Assembly (NCBI RefSeq): GCF_000722695.1
Contig: NZ_JPFU01000013.1
Span: 310,001-374,000 of the forward strand
Direction of reading: 5' to 3'
From: Streptococcus mitis
GTDB lineage: Bacteria > Bacillota > Bacilli > Lactobacillales > Streptococcaceae
DNA length: 64,000 nt
Shown: piece after piece, positions 30,260-39,124 of the stretch
How the letters are laid out: each line of letters opens with the position of its first letter
How positions within the stretch are numbered: position 1 is the first letter of the stretch
Translations under genes and position numbers: made by a program
Notes under the pieces: generated by a model
Database searches by the model: none
What the model was told of the DNA's origin: nothing
The model's input: the letters and a program-made list of their open reading frames with translations, nothing else

Positions 30260-30958
30260 CTACTTTAAGCTCCAGCCACCATCTATTGTCAAGATTTGTC
30301 CTTGCATGGCGCTTGCTTTTCCACTTGCTAAGAAAAGGCTAATTTCTGCTACTTCCTCTGGCTCAATCCAGCGTTTGATTGGGGTTTCACTAGCCACCCA
30401 GTCCGCTAAACCACCTGGTTCAAAGTCCGCAGCGGTCATAGCTGTCTTGACTGCTCCTGGAGCAATCCCAAAGATCTGAATCCCAGCTTCTGCATAGTCT
30501 AGAGCCAACTGCTTGGTGAAGCCAGCCAAGGCGTGCTTTGAGGAGGTATAAGCGTGTCCACCTCCACCAGCTAGGCTAGAAGCAATAGAGCACATATTAA
30601 TAATGATTCCCTCTTTATTCTCCAACATTTGTGTCAAATAATACCGAGTCAACTCAACAGGAGTCACGTAGTTAATTTCAAAAATCTCTTGAATTTCATG
30701 CGACGTTTGTTCCAACAGTGGTTTGTAATCATCTAAAACTCCTGCAGTATTACACAAAACATCCACATAAGGACACCAGTCAAAAATTGGTTTCAAGTCT
30801 AATGTCAAATCCCTCTGTAAAAAGTGAAAATCACCCTGCAATTGAGGATTTTCACCTTGATCAACTCCATAAACTTGATAGTCCTTCTCTAAAAAGAGGC
30901 GAGCTTGAGCTAATCCGATACCTGAGCTCACTCCTGTAATGAGTACACGCCTAGTCAT
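30260..30958 (-). CDS. Short-chain dehydrogenase/reductase
   Basis: A 232-residue classical SDR resembling 3-oxoacyl-ACP reductases. The NAD(P) motif is ITGVSSGIGLAQA; Asp near VYGVDQG ends the second strand and may favour NAD(H). LCNTAGVL (NAG), the catalytic Ser in MCSIASS, and YTSSK (Tyr, Lys) are all present. The substrate cannot be read. Its first 8 bp overlap the end of DUF2829, and the Nudix gene follows after 10 bp. It is distant from the fab cluster, so fatty acid synthesis is unlikely. Confidence 0.9.
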   Translation of the reverse strand: MTRRVLITGVSSGIGLAQARLFLEKDYQVYGVDQGENPQLQGDFHFLQRDLTLDLKPIFDWCPYVDVLCNTAGVLDDYKPLLEQTSHEIQEIFEINYVTPVELTRYYLTQMLENKEGIIINMCSIASSLAGGGGHAYTSSKHALAGFTKQLALDYAEAGIQIFGIAPGAVKTAMTAADFEPGGLADWVASETPIKRWIEPEEVAEISLFLASGKASAMQGQILTIDGGWSLK

Positions 30959-31187
30959 GCACTTCTACCCAATCCGTCGCCAAAATATCACAAGGTGTCG
31001 GGCTCCATATGGAAAAACCTTCTCCTTCTCCAGACACGTTGATTAGGAAATAGGGCGTCACTTCAAGTGCAACCCCGCTTTGTTCGATAGTGTCAAAGAG
31101 TTGGACATAGTTTTCAGCACCTCCCCAACCAGTACGTACATATTTTTTCTTAGCCTTTAAGCCAGGCAGCATTTCTTCAAATGTCAT
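30951..31187 (-). CDS. DUF2829 family protein
   Basis: A 78-residue protein from the ATG at 31187 (MTFEEMLPGLKAKKKYVRTGW), preceded by AAAGGAG. The conserved pattern (a basic R-T-G-W region, FSIWSPTPCDILATDW at the end) matches DUF2829, a small domain also found in phages and with unknown function. It is the first gene of the five-gene operon and overlaps the SDR gene by 8 bp. Its promoter is the extended -10 (TGTTATAAT) in the duplicated cassette at 31191-31263. Confidence 0.88.
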   Translation of the reverse strand: MTFEEMLPGLKAKKKYVRTGWGGAENYVQLFDTIEQSGVALEVTPYFLINVSGEGEGFSIWSPTPCDILATDWVEVHD

Positions 31188-31190
31188 GTT

Positions 31191-31263
31191 TTTCTCCTTT
31201 AATGTCAATAATTCTTCCCTTCATTATAACAAAAAACCGCTTTAAAACGGCTTTTTGACTGTG
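31191..31263. repeat. Direct repeat copy A: terminator-promoter-RBS cassette
   Basis: This roughly 73-bp segment is nearly identical to 32219-32292, with about five differences plus one indel. On the minus strand it contains a hairpin (AAGCCG...CGGTTTTTT), an extended -10 (TGTTATAAT, TATAAT at 31228-31223) and the AAAGGAG SD. It ends the aldo/keto reductase transcript and starts the DUF2829 operon. Confidence 0.85.
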
Positions 31264-31285
31264 ATTTATTTACATCTGCTTCTAC

Positions 31286-32212
31286 TTACGGCAAATTATT
31301 CCCTGCAGCAAGATAAATTTCATACCATTCTTTTCTTGTTAAGCTAAAGTTTACTGCTTGGCTAACTTCTCTCAAGTGCTTAAGATTTGTGGTACCTACA
31401 ACTGCCTGCATTTTTGCTGGATAACGCAATATCCAAGAAACGGCAATAGTTGAAGAAGTTACTCCATATTTAATAGCTAAACGCTCAAGTACTTGATTTA
31501 AAGCTTGAAATTTCTCATTTCCAACAAAATTCCCTTTAAAATACCCGAATTGTAAGACAGACCATGCTTGAATGACCACATCGTGTAATTTGCAATATTC
31601 AAAAATGCTGCCATCTCGCATAGCTGCTTGACTATCTTCCATATTAACATGAAAACCTGATTCAAATCCTGGAGTAAAAGCCGCACTCAATTGTAGCTGA
31701 TTAACAGCTAACGGCTGCTTGACATCTTTTTTAAGCAACTCCATCATCATAGGATTTTGATTAGAAACTCCAAAATCTCGAACCTTACCTTGTTTATAAA
31801 GAAGATCAAAGGCTTCTGCTACTTGGTCAGATTCCATCAAAGCATCTGGTCGATGAAGAAGCAGGCTATCTAAATAATCAACCTGCAATCTTTCTAAAAT
31901 CCCATCAACTGATTGTAATATATACTCTTTTGAAAAATCAAAATAGGTAAATTCTTCTATGCGAATGCCACATTTTGACTGAATCCACATCTCTTCTCTT
32001 AAATCTGGACGATTTTTTAGGACAAGACCTAACAGTTCTTCACAACGACCACGACCATATATATCAGCCAAGTCAAAAGCGTTGATTCCAACAGAAAGTG
32101 CTGTTTCTACAAGCTCTTCAACTTCTTTTACAGACTTATCTTTTATTCTCATCATTCCGAGAACAATTTCTGATAATTCTTTGTCATCTTGACCAAGAGT
32201 TATGTATCTCAT
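31286..32212 (-). CDS. Aldo/keto reductase
   Basis: A 308-residue NADPH-dependent oxidoreductase of the YdhF-like group, from the ATG at 32212 (MRYITLGQDDKELSE). The catalytic tetrad is visible: Asp and Tyr in FDLADIYG, Lys in IQSKCGI, His in LLLHRPD. The C-terminal VVGTTNLKHLREVSQAV region binds the cofactor phosphate. It is a one-gene unit bracketed by two copies of a 73-bp terminator-promoter-RBS cassette in the same orientation, which suggests it was gained as, or could be lost as, a unit by recombination between them. Confidence 0.93.
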   Translation of the reverse strand: MRYITLGQDDKELSEIVLGMMRIKDKSVKEVEELVETALSVGINAFDLADIYGRGRCEELLGLVLKNRPDLREEMWIQSKCGIRIEEFTYFDFSKEYILQSVDGILERLQVDYLDSLLLHRPDALMESDQVAEAFDLLYKQGKVRDFGVSNQNPMMMELLKKDVKQPLAVNQLQLSAAFTPGFESGFHVNMEDSQAAMRDGSIFEYCKLHDVVIQAWSVLQFGYFKGNFVGNEKFQALNQVLERLAIKYGVTSSTIAVSWILRYPAKMQAVVGTTNLKHLREVSQAVNFSLTRKEWYEIYLAAGNNLP

Positions 32213-32218
32213 CAAATT

Positions 32219-32292
32219 TTTCTCCTTTAATATCAATAATTCTCCCCTTCATTATAACAAAAAAACCGCTTTGCAACGGCTTTTTGACTATA
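32219..32292. repeat. Direct repeat copy B: terminator-promoter-RBS cassette
   Basis: Second copy of the cassette at 31191-31263. It terminates the PadR/membrane-protein transcript (AAAAAGCCGTTGCAAAGCGG then Ts) and provides an extended -10 (TGTTATAAT) and SD for the aldo/keto reductase. The stop of the 32288-33103 gene lies at its upstream edge. Confidence 0.85.
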
Positions 32293-33103
32293 TTTCACTC
32301 CATTTTATCTTCTTAAATCCACGGAAAAAGAGAAAGATTCCAATAAATAGGACAGCTAAAGGAATAATTTTTGTGAAGAAAACGTGTGAAATGCCCATCC
32401 ACTCATAGTAACGGAGCAGAGAACCTACAACAAGATGGGCAACAATCATACTGACAAAGGGACGAAAGACCGCTTCTTTCCAATTCCAAATACTGATGAC
32501 TAGAGAAAGCGTAAAGACAAGGAAACTATCCCAGGGAGCAGGAAGATAAAAGGTTCCTTCTTGTATGAAATTTGCCATTCCTACATATCCCAGAACAACT
32601 AGAAGAACAAGAATCCCAACGACAATATAAGTGCTAATTTTCATCTTAGGAGAATCTTGAACTAAACTCCATCGTAAAATTGTAGCCACAAGCCCAAATC
32701 CAACTAGAAAAAGGAGCAGTTGCCCTAAGAAGGTGAGCAAATTGACTGTTAAGAGAGGACCTTTCGAAAAATCGCCTAGTAGTTGATAATAACGTAATAT
32801 TACTAAGACAAGGATTGGCGTCAACAGTGACTCCTTGATAGAACTGCGTGGTGCTTCCTTGAGAATCTCTTTCATTATTTTTTTAGGATTCTTACCTAGA
32901 TAATCCTCTGCACTCATGCCATCTCGTTCTGCTTCTGAGAAATCTAGCATCATCAAATAGATCTGCTCTCTGAGATAGTCTTCATCATAGAGAAATCCAG
33001 CAAGATTAAAACTTTCCCACAGCTCCTCAAAATACTGCTGATTCTCCTCAGAAAACTCATGCAACAAAGCGCTTGTTTCTTCATAATACTTCATTTTCTT
33101 CAT
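32288..33103 (-). CDS. Multi-pass membrane protein paired with PadR
   Basis: A 271-residue protein with a cytosolic, acidic N-terminal half (about 1-90, ending PRSSIKES) and about six membrane helices. The N-terminal part (YYEETSALLHEFSEENQQYFEEL) resembles the DUF1129/DUF1700-type proteins that sit beside PadR regulators. Function unknown; such pairs often respond to membrane or drug stress. It starts 3 bp after the padR stop and ends at the duplicated cassette, so it is cotranscribed with padR. Confidence 0.8.
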   Translation of the reverse strand: MKKMKYYEETSALLHEFSEENQQYFEELWESFNLAGFLYDEDYLREQIYLMMLDFSEAERDGMSAEDYLGKNPKKIMKEILKEAPRSSIKESLLTPILVLVILRYYQLLGDFSKGPLLTVNLLTFLGQLLLFLVGFGLVATILRWSLVQDSPKMKISTYIVVGILVLLVVLGYVGMANFIQEGTFYLPAPWDSFLVFTLSLVISIWNWKEAVFRPFVSMIVAHLVVGSLLRYYEWMGISHVFFTKIIPLAVLFIGIFLFFRGFKKIKWSEI

Positions 33104-33106
33104 GGT

Positions 33107-33427
33107 TTAACCCCCGTTCTTAATCCTTTCTACTTTTTGACTCAAATCATCCCATTGTTGCCAAAAGACCGAGACACGCTCTTCTCCTTCTTTCGTTAAT
33201 GAAAAATACTTCCGATCTGGACCATCTGGCGACGGACGCATGTCGCCTCTTATCCATTGATTTTTTTCTAACTTTTGCAACAAAGGATAAATAGTTCCTG
33301 GAACGATAGTATCAAATCCAGCCTCTCGCAAAGTCTGAACTAACTCATAACCATATCGCTCTTTTTGACCAATCATATCCAAGACACAACCTTCAAGAAC
33401 ACCTTTTAATAGTTGAGTTTCTTTCAT
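33107..33427 (-). CDS. PadR family transcriptional regulator
   Basis: A 106-residue PadR protein: a winged helix (LLKGVLEGCVLDMIGQKERYGYELVQ...; TIYPLLQKLEKNQWI; DRKYFSLTKEGE) and a short C-terminal dimerisation helix. It belongs to the short PadR-s2 subgroup and probably represses its own operon with the membrane protein downstream. The promoter at 33479-33507 is followed by palindromic sequence (ATACCTACTAGTAT) that could be its operator. SD is AAGGGAGAAGGG. Confidence 0.92.
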   Translation of the reverse strand: MKETQLLKGVLEGCVLDMIGQKERYGYELVQTLREAGFDTIVPGTIYPLLQKLEKNQWIRGDMRPSPDGPDRKYFSLTKEGEERVSVFWQQWDDLSQKVERIKNGG

Positions 33428-33454
33428 CCCTTCTCCCTTCTCACCTATTTTGTA

Positions 33455-33468
33455 ATACCTACTAGTAT
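33455..33468. promoter_or_regulatory. Candidate PadR operator
   Basis: ATACCTACTAGTAT is an ATAC-N6-GTAT inverted repeat containing TACTAGTA, between the -10 and the padR SD. A second short palindrome, AGTATACT, covers the -10. Autoregulation is typical for PadR; the assignment is inference. Confidence 0.45.
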
Positions 33469-33478
33469 CTTCACCTAT

Positions 33479-33507
33479 AGTATACTACTCCTACACTAGT
33501 TTGTAAA
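33479..33507 (-). promoter_or_regulatory. padR operon promoter
   Basis: -35 TTTACA (33507-33502), 17 bp spacer, -10 TATACT (33484-33479). Confidence 0.75.
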
Positions 33508-33522
33508 GCATAATAGTTAAAT

Positions 33523-33556
33523 AAAAAAACAGAACTAGCATGAACTAGTCCTGTCT
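33523..33556 (-). terminator. metG terminator
   Basis: CAGGACTAG and CTAGTTCTG (one G-T pair) with loop TTCATG, then a T run on the minus strand. Confidence 0.85.
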
Positions 33557-33560
33557 ATTT

Positions 33561-35558
33561 TTACCCAATCACACTTCCATTTGGTACAGCTGGATCAACT
33601 GTGAGAAGGGTTAATTTTCCATCATGTTCAGCTGATAGGATCATGCCTTGGCTGACATATTTCTTCATCATTTTACGTGGTTTGAGATTGGCAACGATTT
33701 GAACTTTCTTGCCGACCAATTCTTGTTCGTTTGGATAGTATTTGGCAATTCCTGAGAGGATTTGACGATCTTCACCATCACCAGCATTCAAGCGGAATTG
33801 AAGCAACTTATCTGAACCTTCTACTTTAGACACTTCTTTGACTTCTGCGACACGGATTTCGACCTTGTCAAAGTCTTCAAACTTGATTTCTTCCTTGTTT
33901 AGTTTGAGTTCGACTTCGTCTGGATTCCATTCTTTTTCGACAGCTGGCTTGTTGCCTTCCATTTGTTCCTTGATATAGGCGATTTCTTCTTCCATATCGA
34001 GACGTGGGAAGATTGGTGTTCCTTTGGCAACTACCGTTACACCTGCAGGGAAATCAGCCAAGCTCAAGTTTTCAAGGCTTGCTACTTCTTCCAAGCCAAG
34101 TTGAGTCAAGACTGCACGACTGGTTTCCATCATAAATGGCTCAATCAAGTGAGCGACGACACGAAGGCTAGCTGCCAAGTGGCTCATAACACTTGCCAAT
34201 TGGTCACGGAGAGCTTCATCCTTAGCCAAGACCCATGGGGCTGTCTCGTCGATGTATTTATTGGTACGTGAGATAAGGGCCCATACCGCTTCAAGTGCAC
34301 GTGGGTAGTCAACTGCTTCCATGTGTGTATGGTAGTCAGCGATTGATTCAGCAGCTACTTGAGCAAGAGCATGGTCAAATTCTGTCACACCTTCTACATA
34401 GGCAGGAATTTGCCCATCAAAGTACTTGTTAATCATAGAAACCGTACGGTTGAGGAGATTGCCAAGGTCATTGGCTAATTCATAATTGATACGGCCGACA
34501 TAGTCTTCTGGAGTGAAGGTTCCGTCAGAACCAACTGGAAGGCTACGCATGAGGTAGTAACGAAGTGGATCTAGTCCATAGCGTTCTACTAACATTTCAG
34601 GGTAAACGACATTTCCTTTAGACTTAGACATTTTGCCGTCTTTCATGACAAACCACCCATGGGCAATCAAACGATCTGGCAATTTGATATCCAACATCAT
34701 AAGAAGGATTGGCCAGTAGATTGAGTGGAAACGAAGGATGTCTTTTCCTACCATATGGAAGACAGTCCCATTCCAGAACTTGTCAAAGTTACCATGTTCG
34801 TCTTGACCATAGCCAAGCGCTGTCGCATAGTTCAGAAGGGCATCAATCCACACGTATACAACGTGTTTTGAATTAGATGGTACTGGAACACCCCATGTAA
34901 AGGTTGTACGAGAAACCGCCAAATCTTCCAAACCAGGCTCGATGAAGTTGCGCAGCATTTCATTGAGACGACCATCAGGAGTGATGAACTCAGGATGGGC
35001 TTTGAAAAATTCGACTAAGCGGTCTTGGTATTTACTGAGGCGAAGGAAGTAGGATTCTTCAGATACCCATTCAACTTCGTGACCTGATGGAGCAATACCG
35101 CCCGTCACATTTCCAGCTTCGTCACGGAAAACTTCTGCAAGTTGACTTTCTGTAAAGAATTCCTCATCTGAGACTGAATACCAGCCAGAGTATTCACCCA
35201 AGTAGATGTCATCTTGAGCCAGCAAGCGTTCAAAGACCTGCGCCACTACTTTTTCATGGTAGTCATCAGTTGTGCGGATAAATTTATCGTATGAGATATC
35301 TAGTAATTGCCAGAGTTCTTTGACTCCAACTACCATCCCATCAACATAGGCTTGAGGTGTGATGCCAGCTTCTTCAGCTTTTTGCTGAATCTTTTGACCA
35401 TGCTCATCAAGCCCTGTCAAATAAAAGACATCGTAGCCCATCAGGCGTTTATAACGCGCTAGGACATCACATGCGATAGTTGTGTAGGCAGAACCGATAT
35501 GAAGTTTCCCAGATGGATAGTAAATCGGCGTTGTAATATAAAAATTCTTTTCAGACAT
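33561..35558 (-). CDS. metG: Methionyl-tRNA synthetase
   Basis: Charges tRNA-Met with methionine. The start at 35558 ([17 protein letters not shown]) gives 665 residues, the normal length; the longer frame to 35600 overlaps the promoter. The ATP site is KLHIGSAYT (HIGH variant HIGS) and [10 protein letters not shown] (KMSKS). The C-terminus carries the EMAPII/Trbp111-type tRNA-binding domain ([19 protein letters not shown]...[17 protein letters not shown]). An extended -10 (TGATATAAT) lies about 50 bp upstream. No T-box leader is visible in the short upstream region. Confidence 0.97.
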   Translation of the reverse strand: MSEKNFYITTPIYYPSGKLHIGSAYTTIACDVLARYKRLMGYDVFYLTGLDEHGQKIQQKAEEAGITPQAYVDGMVVGVKELWQLLDISYDKFIRTTDDYHEKVVAQVFERLLAQDDIYLGEYSGWYSVSDEEFFTESQLAEVFRDEAGNVTGGIAPSGHEVEWVSEESYFLRLSKYQDRLVEFFKAHPEFITPDGRLNEMLRNFIEPGLEDLAVSRTTFTWGVPVPSNSKHVVYVWIDALLNYATALGYGQDEHGNFDKFWNGTVFHMVGKDILRFHSIYWPILLMMLDIKLPDRLIAHGWFVMKDGKMSKSKGNVVYPEMLVERYGLDPLRYYLMRSLPVGSDGTFTPEDYVGRINYELANDLGNLLNRTVSMINKYFDGQIPAYVEGVTEFDHALAQVAAESIADYHTHMEAVDYPRALEAVWALISRTNKYIDETAPWVLAKDEALRDQLASVMSHLAASLRVVAHLIEPFMMETSRAVLTQLGLEEVASLENLSLADFPAGVTVVAKGTPIFPRLDMEEEIAYIKEQMEGNKPAVEKEWNPDEVELKLNKEEIKFEDFDKVEIRVAEVKEVSKVEGSDKLLQFRLNAGDGEDRQILSGIAKYYPNEQELVGKKVQIVANLKPRKMMKKYVSQGMILSAEHDGKLTLLTVDPAVPNGSVIG

Positions 35559-35645
35559 AATTTTTCCTTTCCAGGCAAATGAAACCTGTTTTTCTAACAC
35601 TTCATTATATCACATTTTTAAGGATTTTCGATAGGGAAATCTATA

Positions 35646-35677
35646 CAAAAACAAGATAGACGAGTGTCCATCTTGTT
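35646..35677 (-). terminator. MacAB-like operon terminator
   Basis: AACAAGATGGAC and GTCTATCTTGTT (one G-T pair) with loop ACTC, followed by TTTTG. It lies directly after the permease stop. Confidence 0.85.
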
Positions 35678-35681
35678 GATC

Positions 35682-36941
35682 TTATTCATAACGAAGGGCT
35701 TCGATTGGATCAAGCTTCGATGCCTTGTTGGCTGGCAAGACCCCAAAAACTATACCCACGCTAGCCGAAACTGCAAGACTAAATAGGGCAACTGGAATTG
35801 ATACTCCAACTTCTATACCCGCAATCAAACCTTGCAGTAACAAACCTGCTAAGGCAGTTAAACCACTTGCAATTGTCAAACCAATTAATCCACCTAACAA
35901 GGTCAAAATCATGGATTCAATCAAAAACTGGATTAAAATATTGGCACGAGTTGCACCCAAAGCCTTACGGAGACCAATCTCACGGGTACGCTCTGTTACT
36001 GAAACCAGCATGATATTCATAACACCAGTTCCTCCAACAAAGAGAGAAATTCCTGCGATGGCACTAATAATCGTCGTCATAAAACTAAACGATTGTTGAA
36101 CTTCTGCAAATACAGCTGACTCATCTGCTACTTGATATTCTCCCTGTTGCAAGCCAGCAAGCTCTGTCATTTTTCGTGCTAATTCTGGCCCCAGAGTTTG
36201 AGTCAAGCTTGTGTCATTCACTCGAAAGACAATATTAGCAATTTCATCTACATTAAAATTCGCAGCAAGGGAGATATTTGTGGTAATAGGCAAGCCACCA
36301 AGACCATACATTTTTGAATTTTTAGATTCTGGGCTAGTATAAACACCAATGACTCGATAACTAAAACCATTGACTTCCACAACCTTGTTAATAGCCTCTT
36401 GAGGAGATCCAAATAGACTAATGGATAATTCTTCATCAAGCAAAATGACACTTGCAAATTCTTTGAAATCTTGTTCTCTCAGACTACGACCTGCAAGAAT
36501 TTCATTGTTAACAGCCTCCATATAAGTTCTGTTTCCACCTGTCAAATTGGCATTTTCAACCTTTTTATCTTTATAAGTCAAGATGGCGTTCGTTGAGTTG
36601 GTTACATAGTAATTATCCACTCCCTTCAATTTGGCTGCCTCCTTGACCCAAGATTCTTGCGGTTTTGGTGGTTCAACATGAACTTCCTCTTCTTTTCCAG
36701 AAACCGTAAAAGCTGATTGTTTCTGAGTAAAAGATCCATCTTTACTTTTTTTAGAAGAGAAAAAGACACTGATATTTTTTTGAGATCTGGTCATGTTTTT
36801 ATTGAGCTGTCGAGACATGGAATCACCCAGAGCCATAATCACAACAACCGATGAAACACCGATAATAATCCCAATCATGGTAAGCAAAGAACGCATCTTG
36901 TGAGCCATAATAGATGAAAAGGCAAATTTCAGATTCTGCAT
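35682..36941 (-). CDS. MacB-like ABC transporter permease
   Basis: A 419-residue MacB/FtsX-type permease: one N-terminal helix (LLTMIGIIIGVSSVVVIMA), a large extracytoplasmic domain (about 50-285) and three C-terminal helices, with the conserved TERTREIGLRKALGATRANI loop. Mechanotransmission-type exporters of this kind push drugs or peptides outwards. It ends a three-gene operon (fusion protein, ATPase, permease) and lies 1 bp after the ATPase. The pneumococcal counterpart is a structurally studied MacAB-like pump, linked in the literature to antimicrobial peptides and lincomycin (recalled). Confidence 0.93.
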   Translation of the reverse strand: MQNLKFAFSSIMAHKMRSLLTMIGIIIGVSSVVVIMALGDSMSRQLNKNMTRSQKNISVFFSSKKSKDGSFTQKQSAFTVSGKEEEVHVEPPKPQESWVKEAAKLKGVDNYYVTNSTNAILTYKDKKVENANLTGGNRTYMEAVNNEILAGRSLREQDFKEFASVILLDEELSISLFGSPQEAINKVVEVNGFSYRVIGVYTSPESKNSKMYGLGGLPITTNISLAANFNVDEIANIVFRVNDTSLTQTLGPELARKMTELAGLQQGEYQVADESAVFAEVQQSFSFMTTIISAIAGISLFVGGTGVMNIMLVSVTERTREIGLRKALGATRANILIQFLIESMILTLLGGLIGLTIASGLTALAGLLLQGLIAGIEVGVSIPVALFSLAVSASVGIVFGVLPANKASKLDPIEALRYE

Positions 36942-36942
36942 C

Positions 36943-37644
36943 TTAGTTTTCCTCCTTTTCTAACTGAGCACTATCAGACGAAATAACTCCATCTCGAATG
37001 ACAATCTGACGTTTGGCATAAGCAGCTATTTCAGGCTCATGCGTTACCATGATAATAGTTTTTCCTTCTTTGTTCAAGTCAACCAATAGTTGCATAATTT
37101 GGTTCCCTGTTTGGGTATCCAAGGCTCCTGTCGGTTCGTCTGCTAGGATAATAGAAGGATTGTTTACCAAGGCACGCGCAATAGCTACACGTTGCTTTTG
37201 ACCTCCAGATAATTCTGAAGGTAAATGGTGACTACGTTCTGTCAATTCAACCTTATCTAAATATTCCTCGGCTAACTTGCGACGTTTTGAAGATGAAACT
37301 CCTGCGTAAATCAAGGGCAATTCTACGTTTTGCAGAGCATTGAGTTTAGATAGAAGAAAGAACTGTTGAAAGACAAATCCGATTTGTTGGTTGCGGACCT
37401 TGGCTAGTTGTTTTTCACCTAGTCCCGCCACTTCCTGACCTTCAAGATAATATTCTCCACTGCTTGGTGTATCCAACATACCAATCGTATTCATGAGAGT
37501 AGACTTACCAGAACCTGATGGTCCCATAATGGCAACAAACTCACCCTCATTCACTTCAAGGTTAATATTTTTGAGTACCTGCAGTTCTTGGTCACCATTA
37601 CGGTAACTTCTGCAGATATTTTGTAGACTAATTAGTTGCTTCAT
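36943..37644 (-). CDS. MacAB-like ABC transporter ATPase
   Basis: A 233-residue LolD/MacB-type ATPase: Walker A GPSGSGKS (about residue 41), Q-loop FVFQQFFLLSKLNALQNVELP, signature LSGGQKQR, Walker B IILADEP followed by TGALDTQTG, H-loop VTHEPEI. This subfamily powers conformational change in the permease rather than substrate passage. It overlaps the end of the fusion-protein gene by 17 bp and is 1 bp from the permease gene, so all three are co-translated. Confidence 0.95.
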   Translation of the reverse strand: MKQLISLQNICRSYRNGDQELQVLKNINLEVNEGEFVAIMGPSGSGKSTLMNTIGMLDTPSSGEYYLEGQEVAGLGEKQLAKVRNQQIGFVFQQFFLLSKLNALQNVELPLIYAGVSSSKRRKLAEEYLDKVELTERSHHLPSELSGGQKQRVAIARALVNNPSIILADEPTGALDTQTGNQIMQLLVDLNKEGKTIIMVTHEPEIAAYAKRQIVIRDGVISSDSAQLEKEEN

Positions 37645-38833
37645 CAGCCTTCACCTCTTTTCCTTCCTCTAGAGAAGACGTTGGGTTACTGATGACCTTG
37701 ACTCCATTTGTCAGACCTGAAGTGATTTCTTGGTTGTCTGCATCAGCATTACCCAAACCAACTTCCACTTTCTTGGCCTTTTTCTGCTCGTCAAGCACCC
37801 AGACATAGTTCTTATCATTTTCAGTCACAACACTTGTTAGAGGAACCAAAATGGCTTTACTCTTATTCTTGACCTCAACACTTACTGAAAATCCTTGTTT
37901 CAAATCACCAATTTCACTTGTAACATCAATGGTATATGGATATTTAGAACCAGAATTACCAGCTGCTGTGGCAGGAGTTGCACTTGCTGCTTCGCCATTG
38001 TTTTTAGGGTAGTCGGAGATATAGCTAATCTTACCAGTCCAGCTCTTATCTCGATAAACTTTAGAAGTGAAGGTTACTTCTTGTCCTACAGATAGGTTGG
38101 CAAGGTTGTATTCAGATAGTTCGCCCTTAACTTGTAAGTTTTCATTGCTTACAATATGAACCATCACCTGGCTAGCTCCTGTTGGAGATTTTGAAACATT
38201 GCGGTTGACTTCGACTACAGTTCCTTCTAGGGTACTGAGAACAGTCGTTGCATCCAACTGACTTTGAGCCTTGCTTAATTGCGCTGCTGCATCTGCACGG
38301 GCATCACGAGCATCACCCAGTTGTGCATCAATAGATGAAACTGAATTTCCTGAGACTGGAGCTGGAGTTTGGGCTGCAGCACCTTCTCCTCCTGCTGACA
38401 CTGGTAACTGTGGAGCCGGAGCTGAAGCGGCTTCATTTCGTGCTTGATTGAGTTCATTGATATGACGATCTGCCTTAGCTACTGCTCGACTAGCTGAATC
38501 ATAGGCAGCCTGGGCTTCTGAACTACTGTACTTGACTAAAGCCTGCCCTTCACTAACCTTATCACCCACAGAAACAAGGATTTCATCTAAATCTCCCTTA
38601 CTAGCATCAAAATAAACATATTGTTCATTTTTTGCTGTTACTGTCCCTGACAATAAGACAGAAGATGCCACGCTTCCCTCCTTAGCAACAACAAGATGAG
38701 TAGCTTCATCTTTTACAGCAGTATGAGAAGGTTGTCTAAAGAGCAAGATCCCCCCAGCCCCCAATACAACTACACTGGCAGCACCAACTGCTGCATACAA
38801 TTGCCACTTTTTAGCTTTACCATTCTTTTTCAT
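37628..38833 (-). CDS. MacA-like membrane fusion protein
   Basis: A 401-residue periplasmic-adaptor homologue for a Gram-positive pump. An N-terminal helix (LYAAVGAASVVVLGAGGILLF) anchors it outside. Lipoyl/barrel-sandwich halves (YFDASKGDLDEILVSVGDKVSEGQALVKY; TTVLSTLEGTVVEVNRNVSKS) flank a helical hairpin of about 80 residues with a low-complexity Ala/Pro/Gly stretch (APAPQLPVSAGGEGAAAQ), then beta-barrel and membrane-proximal domains. It heads the operon; an extended -10 (TGGTATAAT) with -35 TTGTTT lies upstream. Confidence 0.93.
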   Translation of the reverse strand: MKKNGKAKKWQLYAAVGAASVVVLGAGGILLFRQPSHTAVKDEATHLVVAKEGSVASSVLLSGTVTAKNEQYVYFDASKGDLDEILVSVGDKVSEGQALVKYSSSEAQAAYDSASRAVAKADRHINELNQARNEAASAPAPQLPVSAGGEGAAAQTPAPVSGNSVSSIDAQLGDARDARADAAAQLSKAQSQLDATTVLSTLEGTVVEVNRNVSKSPTGASQVMVHIVSNENLQVKGELSEYNLANLSVGQEVTFTSKVYRDKSWTGKISYISDYPKNNGEAASATPATAAGNSGSKYPYTIDVTSEIGDLKQGFSVSVEVKNKSKAILVPLTSVVTENDKNYVWVLDEQKKAKKVEVGLGNADADNQEITSGLTNGVKVISNPTSSLEEGKEVKADEATN

Positions 38834-39041
38834 AATGAAACTCCTTTTTGATTTAAAGTTCTTAACAATATTATACCAAAATTCCCCAATATAAACAATA
38901 ACAGTTGAGAACGAAATAATGACATTTCAGGATTTAATTATTGTTCGGAATTTTCATCCAATCATTGTACTAGTTATATAATACACTTTATTTTTCCTTT
39001 TTGCAAGCCTTTTCTTTCATTTTTTTGAACGTAGCAGATTT

Positions 39042-39070
39042 TTGCAATCAAATCAAAAAAAAGATAGAAT
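39042..39070 (+). promoter_or_regulatory. gor promoter
   Basis: -35 TTGCAA (39042-39047), 17 bp spacer, -10 TAGAAT (39065-39070). Together with the divergent pump promoter it fills the 291-bp gap between 38834 and 39124; nothing else was recognised there. Confidence 0.65.
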
Positions 39071-39124
39071 ATGACTATCAAAAAATGACACTCTACTATT
39101 TAAAAGAGTACAAAGGAGTTTTCA

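Noticed and set aside
35559..35640. T-box riboswitch before metG
   Set aside because: The gap is too short and contains no T-box sequence; only an extended -10 promoter is visible.
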